This document shows positions 8,263-15,057 of a stretch of DNA of 15,057 nt, piece after piece; positions within the stretch are counted from its first letter, which is position 1; the number at the start of each line of letters is the position of its first letter. Source of the stretch: Crocinitomicaceae bacterium (lineage in GTDB: Bacteria; Bacteroidota; Bacteroidia; Flavobacteriales_D; Sanyastnellaceae). The notes under the pieces were generated by a model, which worked only from the letters and a program-made list of their open reading frames with translations, was not told the origin of the DNA and searched no databases. The translations under genes and the position numbers were made by a program. The stretch covers positions 1-15,057 of the forward strand of contig JADLBA010000011.1 of the NCBI GenBank assembly GCA_020848015.1. Direction: 5' to 3'.

Positions 8263-10002
8263 TCACTCTTTAATAAACCGAAGACGATACCACTCTTCGT
8301 CTGCGCTTACTCTCAGAAAATAAACGCCGGATGGCAACTGCGACACATCTAGTTTGTCCTGATCCTCTTCCAAGCTACCCTTTATCAGGCATTTGCCCGA
8401 AAGATGAGTGATCTGGTACTCGCTGAGACGAAGTTGTCCATCGCGGGAAATAGTTAAAAAATTCCCTGCGGGATTAGGAAAAATGGAAAGGTTAGTTTTT
8501 TGAAATTCTTCTACTCCAATAAAAATGTCAAGTGGTTCACTCTGGATAATACACCCATAAGATGTTCCTACTTCAACAGTATAGGTTCCGTTTTGCGGAT
8601 CAATAATATAAAACGAAGTCGCACCCTCTACTGCCGCCCCATCGAGGTACCACTGGTAAGATTCATAGTTCTCATCAACAAGCATTTCATCCATCACCGC
8701 ATTGTATATGGGGGTGATCGAAGGACAAAACAAGAACTCATCGCTGGTAGCCGAACAACCATATATATTAGTCACCAGTACACTGTAATTTCCTCCGGCA
8801 GTCATTTCTATCGAAGAATTACTTTCTCCTTCTATGGGTATCCCGTTGAGCATCCATATATATCCCGACAAGGAGCCGTCGGTGCAGGTTAGTGTATTGC
8901 TATCGGCTACGTAGGTAGGATCTGGTATTGGAAATACACTGATTACTGAAGTATCGGTAATATCATTTATCACATTTGCTACCACTGTCGTGGTTCCCGT
9001 TGTGCCATTACCCGAATTGAAAGAGAGTGTTCCACTGCTCATCGTCAGCGTAGCGGTGCCAAGATTGTCATCGGGACTTACTACATCATCATCCCAAAAG
9101 GTAATGGTATAGGGAGGGTTTAGTAATTGTATGGATAGACCCTGCCAGGAGGCAGTGCTTACATTGTCAATAAAAGAGGACGTATAAACAAGATTTGCAT
9201 CGCCATCATTGATCGTGAAATAAGGGTCTGCCGGTGCTGAGAAAAAATCATCTACATCTCCATCCCAATTGCTGTTCATAGTTCCGAGATAAACAGACTG
9301 AAGTACAAGCCCAGCAATAACGGTATTAAGCGAAACTGCATAATCTCCAGGGGTATCATATACAACAACCGGCGGATGCGCCACAGTACTACCTTCACCA
9401 TTTCCGAAATCCCATACATACGTGGTGACCTGCGCAGAATTTCCTGCAAGCACAGCATCGAAATCAACACTCAACGATCCGCATCCGGCCGCATTATTAT
9501 ATGTAAAACTGTTAGTTCCACCTGCTCCAGGCTCCACCAATAGTGCATAGTCAAATGTTTGAACCTGGTTCCCTTCAATGCCAAATGCCACACCTGTCAC
9601 ATTTACCGTAATTGTCATAGTATATGCCCCCGGCAGAACAGGTGTACCGCATAAAGTAGCACAACCGTAGTTCTCGCCATCAGAGGGATGGTAAGTCTGA
9701 TCATCATCATTGATGGTATAGTTTATCCCGTATGGAAGCCCTGTTACTGACGCTATATTTACAGAAAGAAGTGTTATCTGAAAACCCGACTCGGGATCAT
9801 CAACAACAGCGGGCAAATAAAAAGTAAGGTTTTGCTCATAATAAACGCCGGCGGTAGCGGATGGTAATTCCTGCGGACAAATAGCCGGGAAATTATTAGG
9901 GCTAACGCATGATAAGTCCGGAGTGCAAACCGGACATTGAGCCGCTGCGGTCAGTAGGGAACACAACAAACAAATTGTATAAATAAATCTCATCTGACGC
10001 AT
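8263..10002 (-). CDS. Secreted multidomain protein with PKD, C2-like and Ig-like domains and a T9SS type A sorting domain
   Basis: The 579-residue product has a Sec signal (residues 1-22, core 'IYTICLLCSLLTAAAQ') followed by a Cys-rich start (CPVC). Residues about 34-157 form an Ig-like module with 'SVTGLPYGINYT' and 'CGTPVLPGAYTMTITV', as in putative-Ig domains of Bacteroidota surface proteins. Residues 165-232 are a PKD domain ('YVWDFGNG', 'YDTPGDYAVSL'). Residues 232-345 look like a C2 domain, with Asp clusters at 247-252, DPYF at 259-262 and WDDD...DDNLG at 303-315. Residues 360-428 and 429-495 are two Ig-like domains ('YIWMLNG', 'YQWYLDG'). Residues 503-579 are the T9SS type A domain ('SIFPNPAGNFLTI' to 'SGVYFLRV'). 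Met4 (ATG at 9993) is an equally possible start. It is probably secreted or anchored on the surface, with adhesive or Ca2+-dependent binding as inference. No catalytic motif is seen. The same-strand giant gene lies 202 bp downstream, so the two may be co-expressed. Confidence 0.92.
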   Translation of the reverse strand: MRQMRFIYTICLLCSLLTAAAQCPVCTPDLSCVSPNNFPAICPQELPSATAGVYYEQNLTFYLPAVVDDPESGFQITLLSVNIASVTGLPYGINYTINDDDQTYHPSDGENYGCATLCGTPVLPGAYTMTITVNVTGVAFGIEGNQVQTFDYALLVEPGAGGTNSFTYNNAAGCGSLSVDFDAVLAGNSAQVTTYVWDFGNGEGSTVAHPPVVVYDTPGDYAVSLNTVIAGLVLQSVYLGTMNSNWDGDVDDFFSAPADPYFTINDGDANLVYTSSFIDNVSTASWQGLSIQLLNPPYTITFWDDDVVSPDDNLGTATLTMSSGTLSFNSGNGTTGTTTVVANVINDITDTSVISVFPIPDPTYVADSNTLTCTDGSLSGYIWMLNGIPIEGESNSSIEMTAGGNYSVLVTNIYGCSATSDEFLFCPSITPIYNAVMDEMLVDENYESYQWYLDGAAVEGATSFYIIDPQNGTYTVEVGTSYGCIIQSEPLDIFIGVEEFQKTNLSIFPNPAGNFLTISRDGQLRLSEYQITHLSGKCLIKGSLEEDQDKLDVSQLPSGVYFLRVSADEEWYRLRFIKE

Positions 10003-10170
10003 ATATTATACGCAATGATAAAAAAAATACCTATACGCACAGCAAACCAATATTATATGTTCGGCATCCCTGAATGAAATGTTGAACACTTCTTTAAAAT
10101 CCGGTGTTTCTTATTTTTCCAATTAATAACTTCGCCCACCAATTAATTTGCTTTTAATAAAATCCAAGGC
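10003..10170. promoter_or_regulatory. Divergent promoter region between the 579-aa and 1,351-aa genes
   Basis: This 168-bp AT-rich region lies between two divergent starts, so it must carry a promoter for each side unless one start is wrong. On the minus strand, a TTG (plus 10048-10050) is followed after 18 bases by TATTTTTT (plus 10022-10029), a 7/8 match to the Bacteroidota TAnnTTTG -7 box, placing transcription start just upstream of the ATG at 10002. On the plus strand, the candidate -7 boxes are TATTTTTC (10112-10119) and TAACTTCG (10127-10134), neither with a well-spaced TTG. These are pattern matches only. No Shine-Dalgarno sequence precedes either ATG. Confidence 0.4.
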
Positions 10171-13100
10171 ATGAAAAAACTACTATTTGTTTTTGCACTT
10201 TTTCTTTCATCGGTTACCTATGGTCAAATAAAATTTACTACTGTTGACCCTTATTCCAAAGGTATAACGATCAAGAACTTCGGCAGTTCGAACACAAACA
10301 TCTCAACCTACCGGCTTAACTCACTTTTAGAGTCACAAACCCTCAACCAGACGGGGGTTACCATTATTTCCGGCGACTTTGATCTTTCACCGGGGGAATC
10401 GGTGTCAGTAAAATGGAATTCAGCCACAGGTTTTAATATGGTCTCCAGCGATCTCTGTCTCTATTTACCGACGGGAGACCTTGATGATTTCACAAATATA
10501 GTTGCCTTCATGGAATACAATGCCGGTGGGCAGGGTCGCGAAAATATTGCAGTCAATGCAGGATTGTGGGTCGTGAATACTTTCGTCACGGGAAGCGGAC
10601 CCTTCTATTATTCCGGTGACGGCATACAAAGTGGTTATGAATACTGGGGTGTTGAAATGCCCGGTATTGGAAGCATTCCTGCTGTTGTTATCAACGAAAT
10701 TGATGCAGATCAGGTGGGAGTTGATACTCTTGAATTTGTGGAGCTCTTCGGAACTCCCCTCGCTTCGCTGGATGGTTTGATCCTTGTTTTTTTTAATGGT
10801 TCCGCAGTTAATAATGGGAGTTATAAAGCCATTCCGCTCAGCAGCACCCTTGACCTGAACGGCTTTTTTGTCGTCGGAAATCCCTCAGTCTCCGGAGTAA
10901 ATATTACCTTCCCCAATGATATTCTCCAAAATGGAGCTGATGCCGTTGCAATCTATCAGGGAACCATTGCAAGCTGGCCTTTTGGAACTCCTCCTACCAA
11001 TAATAACCTTATTGATGCCGTCGTCTATGGAACAAGCGATGCAGATGATGTTGATCTCCTCGCGGCGCTGACACCGGGCCAGATACAAGCCAATGAATCT
11101 TCTTCGAATGTCAATTCTATTTCAAAATTGCCTGACGGCGGTGCGCCTTTTGAAACCTCCCTGTTTGTTGCACAACCGCCCACACCCGGAGAAACAAACG
11201 TAATCCCCCTGGAGTGCGACGGAGGAGAAATTGCCCTCGAAAATTCAGAAACAAGTTTATCTCTCTGTAGTGAAGACCCCCTACTACCGGTTACTTTTCT
11301 CAATTCATCCACTACGCTGGTACCCTACATTTATGTTATAACTAACTCCGGTAATCAAATTATCTCTATTAACTATGACGGGATCATAGACTTCACTTCT
11401 TTTGCTGAAGGAGAAATGCATATTTGGGGAGTATCTTATACGGGAACTCTGACTGCTTCCACAATTTTGGCGGGACAACCTGTTGCCTCTATTACATCTG
11501 ACGACTGCTATTCCATCAGCGGAAATTTTATTACAGTTACGAAAGCGCCATGCCAAGTTGTCTGCGATGGTGGACAGGTTACTACAAGCAATGCAGAAAA
11601 TAATATTATCCTTTGCAGTGAAGATCCCGGACTCGCTGTTTCATTTACCAACAACTCCTCCAGTTCCGGCACCTACGTGTATATTGCTGCAAATTCCAGC
11701 AACCAGATCTTCTCTGTTGATGCCGATGGTACAATAGATTTTACTGACTTTGCAGATGGCGAAATCCATCTGTGGGGTTTGTCATACACCGGAACGCTTA
11801 ACGGATCAACCATTGTTCCAGGATCACCCGTTGCTTCTATAGTATCCGACGGTTGTTATTCTCTCAGCTCCAACTTTGTAACGGTAACTAAATCTCCCTG
11901 TGGCTCTAATGTTTGCGATGGGGCGACTGTTTTATCCAACGATGGCTCAACACTGCTTACCTTCTGTATTGACGGAAATGACGATGTTGTTGCGTTTTCA
12001 AATACCTCTGAAGAAGGGGTCTCCTACTCATATATTGTATCAAACAACGGTATTATTACAACTGTTACAGATCAGCCGGTCAATTTTGATCTCTTCCCCG
12101 CGGGAACCTACTCCGTAAAGGGAATTTCACACACCGGAGCGCTCAATGCATCTACCATTGAACCCGGTGACAACGTTGCTTCAATTGCAACAGTGAGTGG
12201 CTGTATGGAATTTTCTTCTAACCAGATTACCGTTGTGACGACCGAGTGTACAGTAGTTGAGGGATGTACTGAACTTTTCTTTTCCGAATACCTCGAAGGT
12301 CTCAGTAACAACAAGGCTCTCGAGATTTACAATCCTACAAATTTTACCGTTGACCTTTCCCATTACTCTATCAAGTCGTATATGAACGGCTCTGCTACTT
12401 TCACCTATGCATTACCACTCAGCGGAATGCTCGCTGCCGGCGAAACATTCCTCATAGTAAATTCAAGTGCGGATCAGACATTGTTGAGCCTTGCCGACCA
12501 AACAGGGGGGCAGGTGGCAACATTCAATGGCAATGATGCCATTCAATTGTTGCACGATGGAGTGGTTATAGATGTTATAGGAATAGCAGGTATTGATCCG
12601 GGAAATAATATCGGTTGGGCGGTAGGCAGCGGCACTACATACAATCACGATCTTGTGAGAAAATCTTCCGTTACTTCCCCGACGACCAACTGGACCTATT
12701 CTACCGGGCAGTGGGAAGTATATTCACCTAATGACTTCAGCCATGCCGGTAGCCATATTGCTGCAACATGCAGCGATATTCCCCAAATCGGGTTTACTGC
12801 AACTGTTATTGAAGTAGAAGAAGATGCCGGCACGGTCACCATATCTGTACAAGCCTATAATATCCCCGCTCCAATTGATATTACCGTTGATGTAACATCC
12901 AACTCAGCTATTCCAGACGAAGATTACACCAATATATTTCCTGTTACTTTGAGCTTTGCCGCCGGAACATCCATTCAAACGATCAGTATTCCGATTATAG
13001 ATGATGATATAGAAGAGGAAGATGAGTTCCTTTGGCTCACTCTCGGAAGTGCCACTACCGTTAACTGGGTACAACAGGAGATAAACATTATCATCAACCA

Positions 13101-14226
13101 CAACGATCAGGGATATCCTCTTTATACTATTTCACAAATCTCAGGAACTAATCCTGCCGGTGTTCTCGATAGTCTTGGTGTTTATTGCGAACTTCGCGGA
13201 ATTGTGCACGGCATTAATTTTAATGCTTCGGGTCTGCATTTCCACCTCATTGATCCTACCGATGGCATCAAGGTTTTTCTTCCTACCGGAAACCTTGGTT
13301 ATACCGTGAACGAGGGCGATTCTATTGCCGTTCTCGGAGAAATTTTTCAATTCTACGGCCAGGCCGAAATTCGCCCTGATGGAATTCAGGTACTCGGCTC
13401 CGGCAATTTACATATCCCCGATGTTGTAAGTATTTTGAGCGAAATAAACGAAAGTCATCTTGTTACTCTGCGCTGTGTTTCGCTGTCTGATGTCGGCGAA
13501 TGGGATCATTCAGGAAACGGATTTTATGTCCATGTAACGGATGGCACAAATGTGAATATGGTTCGCATTGATGCGGATGCATCAGACCTGTTCAGCATGA
13601 ATGCACCCCAAGGGCACTTTACTATCACCGGTATCGTTGAACAGGAGGATGAAACATCGCCGTATAACTCAGGATACTCATTGTGGCTGCGCTCTGTAAA
13701 CGATATTACCGAAAATGTATTTGCCAGTTTTACCACATACAACCCATTGCTATATGGAGATAATGGAGCATCAGTAACATTCAATAATGAGAGTTCCGGT
13801 GCAGTCTCTTATCATTGGAGCTTTGGCGATGGTGAGGCAAGCGACGATACATCTCCTTCCCATGAATATGAATACGACTGGCTCGTTCTCAACGAAGATT
13901 TTATTATTACACTCATTGCAACAAACGGGGCAAATTGTTCAGACGAACTGTCTATCTCAATAGATGCTGTTTATACAGGTATTGAAGAGGTCAATGCAAT
14001 AATGAATCTCTATCCAAATCCAGCATCGGAAATCCTCCATATTGTCTCCGACTCTAAAGTGCGCGATTATTATCTTATTGATCAAACCGGAAAAGTGGTG
14101 TTATCAGAATTGGGAGTAAATGAATTCCAGACAACTGCTGACCTGTCAACGATTGCCTCCGGGATTTACACAATGAAAATCAGGATTGACAACGGAACCA
14201 TTTTCAAGCGAATCATCAGGAATTGA
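10171..14226 (+). CDS. Secreted multidomain protein: lamin-tail, triplicated repeat, Calx-beta, OB-like, PKD, T9SS type A sorting domain
   Basis: The 1,351-residue product starts with a clear Sec signal (MKKLLFVFALFLSSVTYGQ). Residues about 23-160 form a beta-rich module that may be a divergent lamin-tail domain ('ITIKNFGSS', 'LSPGESVSV'). Residues 170-300 are a lamin-tail domain ('VVINEIDAD...LEFVELFG'). Residues 349-693 are three copies of a Cys-bounded ~116-aa repeat. Residues about 697-862 are a second clear lamin-tail domain ('LFFSEYLEG', 'ALEIYNPT'). Residues about 870-980 are Calx-beta-like, with an acidic 'DDDIEEEDE' loop. Residues 981-1079 and 1080-1177 look like two OB-fold-like modules of the type found in secreted Bacteroidota nucleases. 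Residues about 1183-1268 are PKD ('YHWSFGDGE'), and 1275-1351 are the T9SS type A domain ('LYPNPASEILHI', 'SGIYTMKI'). The architecture is that of extracellular nuclease-associated proteins, but no catalytic endonuclease/exonuclease/phosphatase motifs are visible, so a binding or scaffold role is more likely. The gene is monocistronic, with a strong terminator just downstream. Confidence 0.94.
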   Translation: MKKLLFVFALFLSSVTYGQIKFTTVDPYSKGITIKNFGSSNTNISTYRLNSLLESQTLNQTGVTIISGDFDLSPGESVSVKWNSATGFNMVSSDLCLYLPTGDLDDFTNIVAFMEYNAGGQGRENIAVNAGLWVVNTFVTGSGPFYYSGDGIQSGYEYWGVEMPGIGSIPAVVINEIDADQVGVDTLEFVELFGTPLASLDGLILVFFNGSAVNNGSYKAIPLSSTLDLNGFFVVGNPSVSGVNITFPNDILQNGADAVAIYQGTIASWPFGTPPTNNNLIDAVVYGTSDADDVDLLAALTPGQIQANESSSNVNSISKLPDGGAPFETSLFVAQPPTPGETNVIPLECDGGEIALENSETSLSLCSEDPLLPVTFLNSSTTLVPYIYVITNSGNQIISINYDGIIDFTSFAEGEMHIWGVSYTGTLTASTILAGQPVASITSDDCYSISGNFITVTKAPCQVVCDGGQVTTSNAENNIILCSEDPGLAVSFTNNSSSSGTYVYIAANSSNQIFSVDADGTIDFTDFADGEIHLWGLSYTGTLNGSTIVPGSPVASIVSDGCYSLSSNFVTVTKSPCGSNVCDGATVLSNDGSTLLTFCIDGNDDVVAFSNTSEEGVSYSYIVSNNGIITTVTDQPVNFDLFPAGTYSVKGISHTGALNASTIEPGDNVASIATVSGCMEFSSNQITVVTTECTVVEGCTELFFSEYLEGLSNNKALEIYNPTNFTVDLSHYSIKSYMNGSATFTYALPLSGMLAAGETFLIVNSSADQTLLSLADQTGGQVATFNGNDAIQLLHDGVVIDVIGIAGIDPGNNIGWAVGSGTTYNHDLVRKSSVTSPTTNWTYSTGQWEVYSPNDFSHAGSHIAATCSDIPQIGFTATVIEVEEDAGTVTISVQAYNIPAPIDITVDVTSNSAIPDEDYTNIFPVTLSFAAGTSIQTISIPIIDDDIEEEDEFLWLTLGSATTVNWVQQEINIIINHNDQGYPLYTISQISGTNPAGVLDSLGVYCELRGIVHGINFNASGLHFHLIDPTDGIKVFLPTGNLGYTVNEGDSIAVLGEIFQFYGQAEIRPDGIQVLGSGNLHIPDVVSILSEINESHLVTLRCVSLSDVGEWDHSGNGFYVHVTDGTNVNMVRIDADASDLFSMNAPQGHFTITGIVEQEDETSPYNSGYSLWLRSVNDITENVFASFTTYNPLLYGDNGASVTFNNESSGAVSYHWSFGDGEASDDTSPSHEYEYDWLVLNEDFIITLIATNGANCSDELSISIDAVYTGIEEVNAIMNLYPNPASEILHIVSDSKVRDYYLIDQTGKVVLSELGVNEFQTTADLSTIASGIYTMKIRIDNGTIFKRIIRN
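11215..12249 (+). repeat. Three tandem ~116-aa Cys-bounded repeats inside the 1,351-aa protein
   Basis: The copies begin with CDG at residues 349, 465 and 582 (codons at 11215, 11563 and 11914) and the last ends at Cys693. The shared pattern is CDGG, then a Cys in 'LCSEDP', then 'YIYVITNSGNQI', 'IDFTSFAEGEMHIWG', 'SYTGTLTASTI', 'PVASITSDDCYSISGNFITV' and a closing Cys-containing 'APC'. Copies 1 and 2 are close to each other. Copy 3 is more diverged, with 'FCIDGNDD' and 'GTYSVKGISHTG'. Four conserved Cys per copy suggest two disulfides. The module recurs in secreted Bacteroidota proteins from memory, but I know no named family or function. Confidence 0.85.
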
Positions 14227-14252
14227 TCTTTTCTGTTTTATAAAACTAAAAA

Positions 14253-14280
14253 GAGGGGCTTTCAAAAATGAAAGCCCTTC
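14253..14280. terminator. Bidirectional intrinsic terminator between convergent genes
   Basis: A perfect 8-bp stem, GGGCTTTC (14256-14263) with GAAAGCCC (14270-14277), has a 6-base loop. A G-T pair, an A-T pair and a G-C pair extend it to 11 bp. It is followed by TTCCTTTTAT on the plus strand and CTCTTTTTAG on the minus strand, so it can end transcripts from both directions. It lies 27 bp after the stop at 14226 and 33 bp past the end of the MFS gene whose stop is at 14313, exactly where two convergent genes would share a terminator. Confidence 0.9.
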
Positions 14281-14312
14281 CTTTTATATCAAAACCATGG
14301 TTATGTTCCTTC

Positions 14313-15057
14313 TCAATGGCTCCCTAAATCACTGCGGCCAATATCAAAGCCCTGTGCTTTGAGAATACTGCCTGCTTTGAGGGCAAACCAAGCAAGGTAT
14401 AGGAAACAAAATACAGTCACCCAATAGCTGATATGAATGCCTTGGTTGTCGGCTATCCATCCCTGAAGCGGTGGAATGATCGCCCCTCCAACAATCATCA
14501 TAATAAGAAATGCAGAGCCCTGCCCTGCATATTTACCAAGGCCGGTAATACTCATAGCAAAAATGCAGGGCCAGCCAATGCTGCACCAGAGTCCTCCGCT
14601 GATAAATGCAAACATCGCTGTTTTGCCTTCAGTAAAAAGTCCTACAAGCATGGAACAAAGCCCCAGTATAGAAAAAATAAAAAGCATCCTGGATGGGTTT
14701 TCCCTTGCAGAAAAAATTCCGGCGACGAGCAATAAGACACCAATAACATAAATATACAAATCGCTTGTTTCATTTCCGCGCAAGTGAATAACAAACAATA
14801 TCAATGAAAAAGCGACTGCGGGAATAATGAAAGTCAGAATTGTTCTCATCGCTTTTGAAAGCCTGAATGCACTCAGTGCCCCGGTCCACCTTCCGATCAT
14901 AAGGCTTCCCCAGTACAATGCAATGTATCTTCCGATTTCCGAAACTTCATAACCACCAAAATTTTGCTGCCGCAAAAGATCTCCCATATTGCTCTGGATA
15001 GAAACCTCTACTCCCACATAAACAAAAATGGCGAGCATTCCCCATTTCAGTTGAGGA
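14313..15057 (-). CDS. Sugar MFS transporter, FucP/GluP-like, C-terminal part (5' end outside window)
   Basis: The frame stays open from the TGA at 14315-14313 to the right edge, giving about 247 residues, the C-terminal half or more of a major facilitator. The ATG at 15038 is not the real start: the codons before it read PQLKWG and continue into 'MLAIFVYVGVEVSIQSNM', which matches the first helix of the C-terminal half in the FucP/GluP family. Family-like features include 'YWGSLMIGRWTG' (the conserved GR after helix 8), 'GKYAGQGSAFLIMMIVGGA' with 'IIPPLQGWIAD', and a final helix 'YWVTVFCFLYLAWFAL'. Such proteins import sugars with H+ or Na+ across the inner membrane, but the substrate cannot be told here. 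Eight hydrophobic segments are visible where six are usual in this half, with an extra pair at 14712-14843. The gene is convergent with the 1,351-aa gene and probably unrelated in function to the surface-protein genes. Confidence 0.9.
   Translation of the reverse strand, partial: PQLKWGMLAIFVYVGVEVSIQSNMGDLLRQQNFGGYEVSEIGRYIALYWGSLMIGRWTGALSAFRLSKAMRTILTFIIPAVAFSLILFVIHLRGNETSDLYIYVIGVLLLVAGIFSARENPSRMLFIFSILGLCSMLVGLFTEGKTAMFAFISGGLWCSIGWPCIFAMSITGLGKYAGQGSAFLIMMIVGGAIIPPLQGWIADNQGIHISYWVTVFCFLYLAWFALKAGSILKAQGFDIGRSDLGSH

Noticed and set aside
8500..8892. 130-codon plus-strand ORF inside the 579-aa gene
   Set aside because: It overlaps clear Ig-like and sorting-domain coding sequence on the other strand and its translation resembles no known protein.
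15036..15038. ATG at 15038 as start of the MFS gene
   Set aside because: The frame continues upstream without a stop, and the following residues match an internal helix of the family, so the gene is cut by the window edge.
1..15057. A defence, toxin-antitoxin or mobile-element system
   Set aside because: No recombinase, nuclease, reverse transcriptase, toxin or immunity motif was seen. The region is explained by surface-protein genes and a transporter.

Overview
The window looks like chromosomal DNA from a member of the Bacteroidota, probably a Flavobacteriia- or Chitinophagia-like gliding or marine lineage. The evidence is three very large secreted multidomain proteins, two of which end in recognisable type IX secretion system (T9SS) type A sorting domains with the 'FPNPA'/'YPNPA' signature. 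In addition, I see no clear Shine-Dalgarno sites, promoter-like elements fit the Bacteroidota TTG / TAnnTTTG pattern weakly, and base composition is moderate (mid-40s % GC by eye). I see no tRNA, rRNA, CRISPR array, insertion sequence, phage or recognisable defence gene.

Layout from left to right. (1) Positions 1-8060, minus strand, are a single uninterrupted reading frame that starts at 8060 and runs off the left edge: at least 2,686 codons with no stop. It encodes a giant secreted protein: signal peptide, an N-terminal region resembling the IgGFc-binding N-terminal domain family, a short Ig-like linker, and then 24 tandem Ig/PKD-like units of about 89 residues, each with an 'NAGPDQ..C' start and an 'NGPC' end. 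From about 5027 to the left edge the units form a higher-order repeat: five distinct unit types (E-A-B-C-D) recur in fixed order with a 444-447 codon period. (2) Positions 8263-10002, minus strand, encode a 579-aa secreted protein with an Ig-like domain, a PKD domain, a C2-like Asp-rich domain, two Ig-like domains and a T9SS type A sorting domain. It lies upstream of the giant gene on the same strand, 202 bp away. (3) Positions 10171-14226, plus strand, diverge from gene 2 and encode a 1,351-aa secreted protein with lamin-tail domains, three copies of a Cys-bounded ~116-aa repeat, Calx-beta, a tandem OB-fold-like pair, PKD and a T9SS type A sorting domain. (4) A strong bidirectional terminator hairpin at 14253-14280 separates it from (5) the C-terminal part of a FucP/GluP-like sugar MFS transporter on the minus strand (14313 to beyond the right edge).

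Genes 1-3 are best read as a surface or matrix protein locus: adhesin-like or scaffold-like proteins exported by Sec and then T9SS. The MFS gene is a separate convergent unit. The most unusual feature is the satellite-like higher-order organisation inside a single bacterial coding sequence.
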